Shown here in pieces: positions 15,400 to 23,359 of a DNA stretch of 31,500 nucleotides. Position numbers and translations under genes: made by a program. Where the stretch lies: contig CALLUD010000031.1 of the NCBI GenBank assembly GCA_938011325.1, forward strand, positions 1 to 31,500, given 5' to 3'. The notes beneath the pieces are model-generated. The model made no database searches. It had not been told where the DNA came from and saw only the letters and a program-made list of their open reading frames with translations. Each line of letters begins with the position of its first letter. Positions within the stretch are counted from its first letter, which is position 1. The stretch is from an uncultured Spartobacteria bacterium. Lineage in GTDB: Bacteria; Verrucomicrobiota; Verrucomicrobiia; Chthoniobacterales; JAATET01.

Positions 15400-15798
15400 A
15401 TGAAGCTTCTCGTCGTCGACGACCAGGGACCTGTGGGCGAAATTATCAGCCGCATTGCCACGCAAAGCGGCTGGGAGGCATTTCACAGCGTCTCTGCGGA
15501 ACGGCTCGACGAACGAATCCGCCACCACGAAATCGACGTGCTCCTGCTCGATTACGCGGTGGATGGAAATCCGTGGTCTGCGCGAAACGGGCTTACCGTG
15601 CTTCGCCAGCTTCGCGACGCGGGCATCACCATTCCCGTGATCCTCTTTTCCGGGTGGTCGAACCTGATCGACGAAAAGGCCGCCAACGAACTCGGCGTGC
15701 TGTGCGTGCTCGAGAAGCCGCTCGGTATCAAGGAGCTTCGCGCCGCCCTCGCCGAGGCCAAGCGCAAGGCGCACCCCGCTTCCGCCGACAACGAATAG
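15400..15798 (+). CDS. Stand-alone response regulator (REC domain only)
   Basis: A 132-residue receiver-domain protein with no output domain. Acidic pocket Asp7 and Asp8 (VVDD), phospho-acceptor Asp51 (LLLDYAVDG), switch Ser84 (ILFSGW) and Lys106 (LEKPL) are all in place. Such single-domain regulators act by protein contact, as phosphorelay intermediates or by binding targets. The tail after residue 120 is polar (KRKAHPASADNE). The gene converges tail to tail with the hybrid histidine kinase; the two stop codons lie 1 bp apart in TAGGCTA. Being a partner pair is likely but not shown. Confidence 0.88.
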   Translation: MKLLVVDDQGPVGEIISRIATQSGWEAFHSVSAERLDERIRHHEIDVLLLDYAVDGNPWSARNGLTVLRQLRDAGITIPVILFSGWSNLIDEKAANELGVLCVLEKPLGIKELRAALAEAKRKAHPASADNE

Positions 15799-15799
15799 G

Positions 15800-16948
15800 C
15801 TATCGCCCGGCCAGCGCGTTTCGCACCGCGTCGTGCAAGGCCACGGGCGGGAACGGCTTTGGCAGGAAATTCGAATCGTTCAGGAACGTGCGGTTCTCCC
15901 ACATGGTCACGTTGCCGCTGGTGTAGAGCACGGGCAGGTCAGGCCGCTCCTTGAGGATCGCAAGGACGAGATCGCGCCCGGAATATTCACCCGGCAACAC
16001 AAGGTCGGTGAAAAGCAGGTCCACCTCGTCACGATGTTCGCGCCAGAGCTGCAGGGCCGCTTCGCCGCTGCCCGCCTCGATGACTTTCATGCCAACCTGC
16101 GTGAGAAGCATGCGCACGAGATCGCGGATGTTTGTGTCGTCCTCGACCAAGAGAATCGCCGCCGACCGCAACGGTTCCACCTTTGCAACCACCGTCGCCT
16201 GCACATCAGCCGCGGGCGCCTGCGCGCAGGGAATCAGCAAACGAAACTCCGTGCCGCCCCCCGGCCTGGTGTCGAACTCCACGCCGCCTTCGTGCATTTC
16301 CGCGACGTGCTTCACGATCGCGAGCCCCATCCCGGTGCCGAATTCCTTCGTGGTGAAAAATGGCTCGAAGAGCATCGGCTCGTTTTCCGGATCGATGCCG
16401 GTGCCATTGTCCTTCACCGCGACGACCGCGTAATCGCCGGGCAAAATTCCGTTCCCGCTTTCCTCGAACAGAATCTCCTCGCGGCAGGTGATCTCCACGA
16501 CTCCGCCGGTGGGCATCGCATCCACGGCGTTGAGCACGAGATTCATCACCGCCTGTTCGAGCGCGCCTTGATTGCCGCGAACCCACAGATCCTTTACGCC
16601 GGCATCGATGCGAATCTCCGCGCGTTTGGCGATCACCGGCTCGAGGAGTCGCGTCAGCCCGAGCACGACATCGTTGAGGCGCAGCGCCTCCGTTTCGTCC
16701 GGACGTCGCCGCGCGAAGTTCAGCACCTTGCGCGTGAGATCGGCGGAACGTTGCGCCGCCTCGTCGATCTTCTTCGCCGCCTCGCGAACATCCTCCGGCA
16801 CCCCCTCGCCACTCTCGATGAGTGACGCGTTCAACTGGATCACGGTGAGCAGATTGTTCAGATCGTGAATCACCGCGCTTGCCAGCCTTCCGATCACTTC
16901 CATCTTCTGAGCGTGAAGGGAAATGCGACTTCGGTCCGGGGCAGACAT
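15800..16948 (-). CDS. Soluble hybrid sensor histidine kinase
   Basis: A 382-residue kinase with the order HisKA-like, HATPase_c, REC. The phospho-acceptor is His28 (VIHDLNNLL), an NtrB-like H-box. The N box is NLVLNAVDAM (Asn136, Asn140), the G1 box is DNGTG at 180-184 and the G2 box is GTGMGLAIV at 204-212. The receiver domain (from about 264) has Asp270/Asp271, acceptor Asp315 (FTDLVLPG), Thr343 and Lys364. There is no membrane segment and no PAS, GAF or other sensor domain, with only about 15 residues before the H-box. It must therefore be cytosolic and sense through a partner protein or act inside a phosphorelay. The convergent response regulator is the obvious candidate partner. Confidence 0.9.
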   Translation of the reverse strand: MSAPDRSRISLHAQKMEVIGRLASAVIHDLNNLLTVIQLNASLIESGEGVPEDVREAAKKIDEAAQRSADLTRKVLNFARRRPDETEALRLNDVVLGLTRLLEPVIAKRAEIRIDAGVKDLWVRGNQGALEQAVMNLVLNAVDAMPTGGVVEITCREEILFEESGNGILPGDYAVVAVKDNGTGIDPENEPMLFEPFFTTKEFGTGMGLAIVKHVAEMHEGGVEFDTRPGGGTEFRLLIPCAQAPAADVQATVVAKVEPLRSAAILLVEDDTNIRDLVRMLLTQVGMKVIEAGSGEAALQLWREHRDEVDLLFTDLVLPGEYSGRDLVLAILKERPDLPVLYTSGNVTMWENRTFLNDSNFLPKPFPPVALHDAVRNALAGR

Positions 16949-17074
16949 GCGCGCGAGTTTGCCGGCAAATGCGGCGCAAAACCATATTTGATTGGCTAGG
17001 AATTACTTCGCCTTGATTCGCACCCGCCACTCCGCAAGAATGCTTTCCGGTTCCGGGCTGTTCGGGAAATTGCG

Positions 17075-17512
17075 ATGGGAGAATCTGATAATCATTCGAT
17101 CTACGAAGGACTCCTCGCCCTGCTGGAAAACGAGTTCCCGAAGACTTGTCCGAACTGCGATCGCACTTACCGCACGCTCGAGGAATTTGTGGACCAGACG
17201 AAATCCGTGCAGCAGGGCACGGGACTCATGGGCTACGACACGGGGCACCCGTTCCAGCAGGTCGTCATGGCACGAAACTGCCTGTGCGGCTCAACGATGG
17301 CGACGTTCTGCTGCGACCGACGCGACTACTCGGAGGCCGGAACGCGGCGCCGACGACTGTTTGAGAATCTCCTGGAGCGGCTGAAAACCAGCGGCATCGA
17401 CCCCCTCACCGCACGAAACGAACTGCTCAGCTTTCTGCACGGCGAGCGAAGCCAGCTCCTTGAATCGCTCGGGTTCGCCATTCGTCCTCCCAGCCTGCAG
17501 CCACACTCGTAG
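17075..17512 (+). CDS. Hypothetical cysteine-rich, probably zinc-binding protein
   Basis: A 145-residue cytosolic protein with six Cys arranged as CPNC (25, 28), CLC (69, 71) and CC (79, 80). The segments are KTCPNCDRTYRTLEEFVDQT and VVMARNCLCGSTMATFCCDR. A CxxC plus CxC pair is the usual way to bind one zinc. A C-terminal helical part follows (RRRLFENLLERLKTSGIDPL, then ARNELLSFLHGERSQLLESL). No named family was recognised. It lies divergent from the hybrid kinase with about 125 bp between start codons, so a role linked to signalling is possible but unproven. ATG 17075 is the first ATG of the frame. Confidence 0.65.
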   Translation: MGESDNHSIYEGLLALLENEFPKTCPNCDRTYRTLEEFVDQTKSVQQGTGLMGYDTGHPFQQVVMARNCLCGSTMATFCCDRRDYSEAGTRRRRLFENLLERLKTSGIDPLTARNELLSFLHGERSQLLESLGFAIRPPSLQPHS

Positions 17513-17521
17513 CCGGCGACA

Positions 17522-18253
17522 TCAGATATTGTCGCCGAGAAACGTGTGAATGCCGCACTCCGACTTGTCGAAGCCCGTCCAGCGGCCGGCGCGCTCGCTT
17601 TCCCCTTCGCCGACGGGGCGCGTGCACGGCATGCAGCCGATGCTGCGGTAGCCACGCAGTAACAGCGGGTTCGTGGGAATGTCGTGCTCGCGCAGATGCG
17701 CCTGCACGGCGTCGCGCGTCCAGTTCGCCATCGGGTTGAGCTTGAGGATGTATTGATCGTGCAGGACGTCGAACTTGTAGAGTTCGACGATCTTGGTGCG
17801 CTGCCGCGTGTCGGATTGCTGCCGGCGCAGACCCGTGATCCACACATCGAGCGTCTTCAATTTCTTCTGCAGCGGGATCACCTTCCGCATCGTGCAGCAC
17901 AGATCCGGATAGCGCTTCCACAGCTCGGGCCCGTGCTCGGCGGCCTGCTCCTCGACGGTCTGCTCCGGGTGCAGCGACTCGATTTCGATTCCGAATCGCT
18001 TCTCGAGCTTCGCCTTCAACTCCAGCGTCTCCGGAAACAACAGTTCGGTATCGATCGTGAAAACCGGAAACCGGAAGTCGTTCTGATACGCCGTGTGCAT
18101 GACGACGAGACCGGCGCCTTGAAAGCTCGTGCCAATCGCAGCGCGGTCGCCGTAGGTCTCCCACGTCCAGCGGAGAATCTCGACCAGCGGCGTGGTCTCG
18201 AATTCCTCCGCCTTCGCGTGGATCAGATCGGGATCAAATTTATTCAACGACAT
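17522..18253 (-). CDS. cysH: Phosphoadenylyl/adenylyl-sulfate reductase (assimilatory)
   Basis: A 243-residue thioredoxin-dependent reductase that makes sulfite from APS or PAPS. The nucleotide loop is TSFQGAG (42-48). The iron-sulfur cysteines are CC at 119-120 and CMPC at 207-210; this CC...CxxC set marks the [4Fe-4S] APS-reductase type. The catalytic Cys is 233 in SECGIH. GLRRQQSDTR (141-150) is the sulfate-binding region. Other assimilation genes (cysD/N, sir) are not in the window. Only 5 bp separate its ATG from the repeat-bounded GxxExxY unit, so its native leader is gone. No Shine-Dalgarno is seen before ATG, and expression probably depends on read-through and coupling to the gene upstream. 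Confidence 0.93.
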   Translation of the reverse strand: MSLNKFDPDLIHAKAEEFETTPLVEILRWTWETYGDRAAIGTSFQGAGLVVMHTAYQNDFRFPVFTIDTELLFPETLELKAKLEKRFGIEIESLHPEQTVEEQAAEHGPELWKRYPDLCCTMRKVIPLQKKLKTLDVWITGLRRQQSDTRQRTKIVELYKFDVLHDQYILKLNPMANWTRDAVQAHLREHDIPTNPLLLRGYRSIGCMPCTRPVGEGESERAGRWTGFDKSECGIHTFLGDNI

Positions 18254-18258
18254 ACTGG

Positions 18259-18288
18259 CTCACGCAAAGGTCGCAAAGGATCGCCAGG
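18259..18288. repeat. Left inverted repeat of the GxxExxY unit
   Basis: This 30-bp arm begins CTCACGCAAA and contains GTCGCAAAGG. It matches the reverse complement of 18689-18719 at 26 positions, with four mismatches and a 1-bp gap. It contains the stop codon and last nine codons of the GxxExxY gene, which therefore ends in WRSFATFA. No target-site duplication is visible just outside the arms. Confidence 0.8.
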
Positions 18289-18688
18289 CAAAAGGCTCAA
18301 TCAGGCAATCCATTCGATACGCGCTTGATTCCGTTTTCAGGTGTTCTTCACCAAAATTGACTGGCAGGCCCGATAGGTGGCCGGTGAGTTTCAGATAGGT
18401 CAGGAGTTGTTTTCCATGAACGGGCGCCAGCTTCCCGACCGATTTGATCTCCTCGATCACCAGGTCGTTCACCACGATATCCGCCCGAGAACCTTCTTCA
18501 AAAACTGTGTCTTCGTAGCGCAAGGGCAGTGGGCACTGGGTGACCGCCTGGAATCCTGCCCGACGAACCTCGTGCGCAAGGAATGTTTCGTTAACGGATT
18601 CCCGCAGCCCAGGGCCAAGTTTTGCATGGATTGCGAACGCGGCATCCGACACCGCGCTCGCAATTCGATTTTCCTTTATTTCATTCAA
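18260..18688 (-). CDS. GxxExxY family protein (PD-(D/E)xK nuclease-like)
   Basis: A 142-residue protein of the TIGR04256 type, starting at TTG 18688 (NEIKENRIASAVSDAAF). No ATG is available in frame, and the family N-terminus begins just here. It has the defining segment LGPGLRESVNE (24-34), but the family Tyr is Asn33, giving GxxExxN. A PD-(D/E)xK-like core is readable as SRADIVV with Asp70 and EEIKSV with Glu80 and Lys82, then QLLTYLKLTG (94-103). Later residues (NFGEEHLKTE) replace the usual INFN(V/S). The family is thought to have a nuclease fold, but no reaction is established. The gene fills the space between tkt and cysH, is bounded by inverted repeats, and is the intact relative of the relic at 83-459. 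Confidence 0.88.
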   Translation of the reverse strand: MNEIKENRIASAVSDAAFAIHAKLGPGLRESVNETFLAHEVRRAGFQAVTQCPLPLRYEDTVFEEGSRADIVVNDLVIEEIKSVGKLAPVHGKQLLTYLKLTGHLSGLPVNFGEEHLKTESSAYRMDCLIEPFAWRSFATFA

Positions 18689-18719
18689 CCTTGGCGAACC
18701 TTCGCGTCTTTTGCGTGAG
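18689..18719. repeat. Right inverted repeat of the GxxExxY unit
   Basis: This 31-bp arm reads CCTTGGCGAACCTTCGCGTC and then TTTTGCGTGAG; its reverse complement begins CTCACGCAAAAGACGCGAAG. It pairs with 18259-18288 (26 matches, four mismatches, one gap). It ends directly at the TTG start of the GxxExxY gene, and its outer end is 8 bp from the tkt stop codon. Confidence 0.8.
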
Positions 18720-18727
18720 GTTCATCC

Positions 18728-20707
18728 CTACAGCGATTTCGCGGCGGCAACAACGTTCTCGGATGTCATACCGAGTTCCTTCATCACGGTTGCACCGGGA
18801 GCGCTCAGTCCGAAGCGGTCGATGGCCACGGTCCTGCCGTCGAGGCCGACGTATTTGAACCACGGCGAAGAAATGCCCGCCTCGATGCTCACGCGCTTGC
18901 GGCAGCTCGAGGGCAGCACTTCCTCGCGATAGGCTTCGTCCTGACGGTCAAAGCGCTCGAAGCACGGCATGGAAACCACACGCGTGCCGGGGCCGAGTTC
19001 CTCCGCGGCTTTCAACGCATGCTGGAGCTCGCTTCCGGTCGCGAGCAGGATCAATTCGAGATTGGCGGTCTCCTTCTTCGCAATGTAGCCGCCCTTGAAG
19101 ACCCCCTCGCGGCGATCCTTCACCGGGATCTGGGAAAGCGTCGGCAGGTTTTGCCGGCTGAGCACGAGCAGGGTCGGGCCATCGGTGCGCTCGAAGGCCG
19201 CGGCAAAGGCACCCGCGGTCTCCTCGGGATCGGCGGGACGAATCACATCGAGACCCGGAATCGCGCGCAGCGCGGCGACCGTTTCCACCGGCTCGTGCGT
19301 CGGACCGTCCTCGCCCACGCCAACCGAGTCGTGCGTGAAAATGTAGACGCAGGGCAGGTGCGAGAGCGCCGCAAGTCGAATCGACGGACGCCCGTAGTCG
19401 CTGAAGACGAGGAACGTCGCGCCGCTCGGACGGAAAATGCCGTCGTAGGCAAACCCGTTCATGATGCCGCACATCGCGTGCTCGCGAATGCCGAAGTGGA
19501 TGTTGCGGCCCTCGCGGTTCTGGCGGTCGAAGTTTCCGCCGTTCTCGATGTAGTTGAGCGTTGAGCCATGCAGGTCGGCGCTGCCGCTGATGAGAAGCGG
19601 CATGGCCTGCGCGATCGGCTGCAGCACGATGCTGCCCGCCTTGCGGGTCGCGATGGTTTCGTCGGCCTTGAACTCGGGAATGACGCTCAGCAGGTCGGGC
19701 ACCTTCTTCGCCTTCGCGTCCTCGAGTTCCTTCGCGAGGTCGGCATTTGCCGCCTTCCACGCCTCGAAGGTTTTCAACCACTCGGCGTAGTGCGCTTTCA
19801 GCTTCTCCTTGTGCGCGGCGAAATACTCGCGCGTCTTGGGATCGACGTAGAATTTCTCGTCCGGCAGCCCGAGGCCTTTGCGAGCCGCGTCGGCAAATTT
19901 CACGCCCGCCTCGCCGTGGGCCTTGTTCGTGCCCTCGACCTCGGGAATGCCCTTGCCAATCATCGTCCTGGCGATGATGAACTGCGGCTTGCCCGTCGCG
20001 GCCTTTGCCTTCTCGAACGTGGCGAGAATCTCCTCCAGGTTCTGGCCGTCGATCTCATAGACCTCCCAGCCGTAGGCCTTGAAACGCTCGCCGGTATCCT
20101 CGCTCTGCGAGACGGATGCCATCGCGTCGAGCGTCACATTGTTGCAGTCGTAGAACAGAATCAGGTTGTCGAGGCCAAGGTGTCCGGCGAGAGCGGCCGC
20201 CTCCTGCGAAACGCCTTCCTGCAGGCAGCCGTCGCCCGCGAGGCAGACGACGTGATGGTCGAAAATCTTGTGCTCGGCGGTGTTGAAGCGCGCCTCGGCC
20301 ATCTTCGCCGACATCGCGTAGCCCACCGCATTCGAAACGCCCTGGCCCAGCGGCCCCGTGGTCGCTTCGACACCCGGAGTCTCGTGAAACTCGGGATGGC
20401 CCGGCGTCTTGCTGTGGAGCTGGCGGAAGGACTTCAGATCGTCGAGGCTGATGTCGTAGCCGCTCAGATGCAGCCAGGAGTAAAGGAACATCGAGCCGTG
20501 GCCGGCCGAGAGAATGAACCGGTCGCGATTGATCCAGTTCGCTTCATCCGGATTGTGCGAGAGGGCGTGTCCGTAAAGCACCGCGCCGATTTCCGTGGCG
20601 CCAAGCGGCAGGCCGAGGTGGCCGGATTTGCAGGCGGTGACGGCGTCAATGGCGAGGCCACGTGCGTCGCGGCAGGCCAGCGTGAGGGATTCGATGTCCA
20701 GACTCAT
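18728..20707 (-). CDS. tkt: Transketolase
   Basis: A 659-residue thiamine-diphosphate enzyme of the pentose phosphate pathway that moves two-carbon ketol units between sugar phosphates. Motifs in order are CKSGHLGLPLGATEIGAVLY, SAGHGSMFLYSWLHLSGYDI, TGPLGQGVSNAVGYAM, and the TPP/Mg motif GDGCLQEGVSQEAA ending in FYDCNN. In the second half are HFGIREHAMCGIMNGFAYDG with the catalytic Glu and the pyrimidine domain (THDSVGVGEDGPTHEPVE). Length and order are normal. The start at ATG 20707 fits the family; upstream codons are probably not translated. It leads the minus-strand series tkt, GxxExxY, cysH. Confidence 0.96.
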   Translation of the reverse strand: MSLDIESLTLACRDARGLAIDAVTACKSGHLGLPLGATEIGAVLYGHALSHNPDEANWINRDRFILSAGHGSMFLYSWLHLSGYDISLDDLKSFRQLHSKTPGHPEFHETPGVEATTGPLGQGVSNAVGYAMSAKMAEARFNTAEHKIFDHHVVCLAGDGCLQEGVSQEAAALAGHLGLDNLILFYDCNNVTLDAMASVSQSEDTGERFKAYGWEVYEIDGQNLEEILATFEKAKAATGKPQFIIARTMIGKGIPEVEGTNKAHGEAGVKFADAARKGLGLPDEKFYVDPKTREYFAAHKEKLKAHYAEWLKTFEAWKAANADLAKELEDAKAKKVPDLLSVIPEFKADETIATRKAGSIVLQPIAQAMPLLISGSADLHGSTLNYIENGGNFDRQNREGRNIHFGIREHAMCGIMNGFAYDGIFRPSGATFLVFSDYGRPSIRLAALSHLPCVYIFTHDSVGVGEDGPTHEPVETVAALRAIPGLDVIRPADPEETAGAFAAAFERTDGPTLLVLSRQNLPTLSQIPVKDRREGVFKGGYIAKKETANLELILLATGSELQHALKAAEELGPGTRVVSMPCFERFDRQDEAYREEVLPSSCRKRVSIEAGISSPWFKYVGLDGRTVAIDRFGLSAPGATVMKELGMTSENVVAAAKSL

Positions 20708-20881
20708 AAAATCTTTGTTTCGGTGTCTGGTGAGCAAAAGAGACGCACCCGGCGATGGCAAGTTCCGTTTGAGGGGTTTTGGCGCCATCAGATTGCGGCA
20801 GCAGCGCGAAACCGCACTTCCGCCACGCCGGAGATGCATTTTGCCTTGGAAAAGTGAGCAGCCGTGCGATGTCTTTGGACG

Positions 20882-22390
20882 ATGATTTCCCGCCGTTTCG
20901 TGCCGCTGTTTCTCGCGACGGCCCTGGTCGCCTCCGCCAAGACACCCGTCAGCTACGAACTCCTGAAGACCATTCGCACGCTCCCCGTGGGCGCCGCCTC
21001 ACCGAGTTTCGGCACGGAGTTTTTCTTCACCAAGGGCGACCAGACCCTTTATCGGATCGTCTCCGCAGGCACGCCGATTGAAAGTCCCGCGCCGGCCTAT
21101 CAATTCTGGTCTCCAAAGGGCGCCGCGATCGTGCTGCCTCCCGCCACCTACGACGCGATCGAACCTCGCGCGATGAACAACGATGGCACGGTCGTCGGCA
21201 AGGTCATCGACACGACGGAGGACGCCTATCGCGAGGCGGCCTTCACGTGGAACTACGGAGACGAGACGACCATCCCGAATTTCTTCGACCCGCTCAGCAG
21301 CTCGTTCAGCGCGCTGGCTGCGTCTGGCTTCGCCGGCGGGCTCAACTCCACTGGCGGAATCAACCCGGTTCGCGTGACCTGGAACACCGCCGGGCCGACG
21401 CTGCCACCGACCACCGTGCCGCTGCCCAACGGATTCACCGGCGGTCAGGTGCAGGGAGTCAGCGACGGGGGCGCTGCGGTGTTGTTCGTCGATGATGGCA
21501 GCAACCACTTCCGCGCCGCCGTGTGGGATGGCAGCTCGACGCGCCTTCTCGGCAGCGCGCTGGCTGCGAATGAGGTCCTCCACCCGGCCAATCTGGCAAT
21601 GAACGCACGCGGCGACATCGCGGTGCTCGTGTTCGTCCCGGATGGCAGTTACCGCCTCGAACTTTACCCTGCGTGGACGAACTACACCGCGCGATACAAC
21701 TTTGTTTTCGCCGGTCCGGCCGAGTCGGTTTACAACCTTCATTTGAGCGACAACGGCATCGCCAGCTTCGACACGGCCTCCGAGGACATCCACGTCGTCT
21801 CCATGGCCACCGGGGACACCAGGACCTTCAAGGGCTACGCCTCCTTCCTCAACGCATCGGGCCAGCTCGTGTTCGGAACCGGCGGCAAATTGAACTTCTG
21901 GGACGCCGCGGCATGGACCGGCTCCCCGACGATCGTGCCGCTCGATCTTCCCGCCGGTGCCTCCGCCCCGGTCATTGTGGGATTCAACGACGATGCCCAT
22001 CTGCTGGCACTTCATCCGAATGCCGCCGGCACCCAGACCTCCCTCTCGGTGCTGAAGCCGATTTATCCGGGCGACATTATTCCCGAGGATGCCGTCGAGT
22101 TTGTCGGCCGGAAGCAATTTCATTTCGTGCAGGGCGATCCCATCCGCCGCCGCATTGTGCGCGCGAAAGTCGACCCCACCCTCACCGTGGAAAGCGTAAC
22201 CTACACCGTGAAAAACTCGATTCCGGAAGGAACCCGTTTTCGCAAGCACACGGGCATCCTCACCGGCCACCCGACAAAGCCGGGCGTCAAGAACGTGCGG
22301 ATCGTGGGCACGTTCATCCTCAACGGGCAAACCTACCAGACGAAGGCGCAGAAGGTGCGCATCCGGATCAAGCCGCTGCCGGCACGGTAA
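20882..22390 (+). CDS. Secreted protein with HAF-like repeat and C-terminal Ig-like domain
   Basis: A 502-residue exported protein of unknown function. ATG 20882 opens a signal peptide (MISRRFVPLFLATALVASA). The middle part is beta-rich with repeats like those in HAF-repeat extracellular proteins: AIEPRAMNNDGTVVGKV then REAAFTWNYG near residues 91-125, AVWDGSSTRLLGSALAANEV, and AMNARGDIAVLV. This points to a propeller. The last 100 residues resemble a putative Ig (He_PIG) domain: VTYTVKNSIPEGTRFRKHTG then ILTGHPTKPGVKNVRIVGTF. No catalytic residue set was seen. It ends directly against the convergent GGCT gene, stop codon to stop codon without a gap. Confidence 0.7.
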   Translation: MISRRFVPLFLATALVASAKTPVSYELLKTIRTLPVGAASPSFGTEFFFTKGDQTLYRIVSAGTPIESPAPAYQFWSPKGAAIVLPPATYDAIEPRAMNNDGTVVGKVIDTTEDAYREAAFTWNYGDETTIPNFFDPLSSSFSALAASGFAGGLNSTGGINPVRVTWNTAGPTLPPTTVPLPNGFTGGQVQGVSDGGAAVLFVDDGSNHFRAAVWDGSSTRLLGSALAANEVLHPANLAMNARGDIAVLVFVPDGSYRLELYPAWTNYTARYNFVFAGPAESVYNLHLSDNGIASFDTASEDIHVVSMATGDTRTFKGYASFLNASGQLVFGTGGKLNFWDAAAWTGSPTIVPLDLPAGASAPVIVGFNDDAHLLALHPNAAGTQTSLSVLKPIYPGDIIPEDAVEFVGRKQFHFVQGDPIRRRIVRAKVDPTLTVESVTYTVKNSIPEGTRFRKHTGILTGHPTKPGVKNVRIVGTFILNGQTYQTKAQKVRIRIKPLPAR

Positions 22391-22792
22391 TCAGCCGTTC
22401 CGGCGCAACCAGTCGCCGCTCTCGAGGACGGGCCGGCCCTCGCGATACCACGGCGCGACCCGATACGCCCACACGGTCTCCGTTTCGCCGGCCTCGGTCA
22501 CGGCCGTCACCCGCACGCGCTCGTAGGGAAAAGGCTGCGGCTCGTTCGGGCCGATCCCTTCCCAGGCGTCCAGTTCCACGAGCGCGGCCGGCGTCACATC
22601 CAGCAGATCCCCCGCCACCCACGGAGCATTCTCATCGGGCTCCAGCCCGGGGTAGTCACCAAAATCATAAAGCCGCCCGCGCACCTTCGCCGCCGTGACG
22701 AACCGCACCCCGGAGTAATGCACGCAGGCATCCTTCGACGCCCCGCGCCGGAGCGTTCCGTAAACGAAAATGCGCTCCCGCGCTTCGGCCAT
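22391..22792 (-). CDS. Gamma-glutamylcyclotransferase (AIG2/GGCT-like) family protein
   Basis: A 133-residue protein with the family opening FVYGTLRRG (9-17, substrate-binding loop) and a later DAWEG with the candidate catalytic Glu78. Other family elements are RGRLYDFGDYPGLEP, VAGDLLDV and YERVRVTA. These enzymes cyclise gamma-glutamyl amines to 5-oxoproline in the cytosol; many bacterial members have unproven substrates. The stop is TGA at 22391-22393, immediately adjacent to the stop of the secreted protein gene. It lies 6 bp downstream of the GYF-domain gene on the same strand, so the two probably form an operon. Confidence 0.88.
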   Translation of the reverse strand: MAEARERIFVYGTLRRGASKDACVHYSGVRFVTAAKVRGRLYDFGDYPGLEPDENAPWVAGDLLDVTPAALVELDAWEGIGPNEPQPFPYERVRVTAVTEAGETETVWAYRVAPWYREGRPVLESGDWLRRNG

Positions 22793-22798
22793 CGATGC

Positions 22799-23359
22799 CT
22801 ACTCGCCGCGGCCGAATCCCGCGATCTCGCGCAACCGCGCTTCGAGCTCGCGAACGCGCGCTTCGAGTCGCTGGATCGTGTCCGCCGCCATGTCGAGCTG
22901 GCGGCGCTTTTCGAGCAGGTTCACCTCGAGCTCGCGAATGCGCTTTTGCAGCCCAAGCCGCACCAGGCCCTTGCCGGGGCTCCGGAAGGTGACTTCCTCC
23001 GGCTCCTCCTCGGGCTTTGGGAAAAAATCCCATTCGCCGAACGGCTTCTCCTCGCTCGTGCAGCAGTCGAGGATCACCGTCTTTGCGTTAATCTCCCCGT
23101 TTTCAAGAAACTCCAGCAGCGCCTCGGAAGTCGTGGGACCGTAGTAATGGTCGTCGTCGAGCTTCACGATGTAATCCATGCGCAGCGCGGGATTCATCGG
23201 AGCCTTCGTCCAGACCTCCCCATCGTCCGAAATCATGTCCTGCGGGGCGATCTGTGCGGTTCGCGCCCATTCGAGAATCTTTTCGAAAGGAACCGGACCA
23301 AAGATTTCGCCACTGTCGTGTTTCTTGAGGCGCCAGGTGTCAGTGAGATCTTGAGGCAT
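22799..23359 (-). CDS. Tandem GYF_2-domain protein with C-terminal coiled coil
   Basis: A 186-residue protein from ATG 23359; a GTG at 23413 would add 18 residues outside any domain. Residues 9-53 match GYF_2/DUF4339 (WRLKKHDSGEIFGPVPFEKI, then SDDGEVWTKA). Residues 63-110 look like a second, diverged copy (YIVKLDDDHYYGPTTSEALL, then FGEW). These small domains bind peptides or partner proteins. The end is a heptad-rich helix (about 137-178, RIRELEVNLLEKRRQLDMAA then RLEARVRELEARLREIAG), probably a dimerising coiled coil. There is no signal peptide or membrane span. It is an adaptor-like protein whose partner is unknown. The gene is divergent from the large metalloprotease. Confidence 0.75.
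   Translation of the reverse strand: MPQDLTDTWRLKKHDSGEIFGPVPFEKILEWARTAQIAPQDMISDDGEVWTKAPMNPALRMDYIVKLDDDHYYGPTTSEALLEFLENGEINAKTVILDCCTSEEKPFGEWDFFPKPEEEPEEVTFRSPGKGLVRLGLQKRIRELEVNLLEKRRQLDMAADTIQRLEARVRELEARLREIAGFGRGE

Noticed and set aside
15179..15403. Short plus-strand open frame reading into the response-regulator start
   Set aside because: It spans the terminator and the promoter, has basic low-complexity composition and no RBS, so it is unlikely to be a leader peptide.
20660..20680. CACGTG-containing sites (also near 13873 and 24036) considered as parS
   Set aside because: Only the central six bases fit; the flanking TGTTT/AAACA arms of parS are missing.
19568..20857. 429-codon plus-strand frame opposite transketolase
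   Set aside because: Transketolase is complete and conserved on the other strand; the frame has no motif and is a coding shadow.
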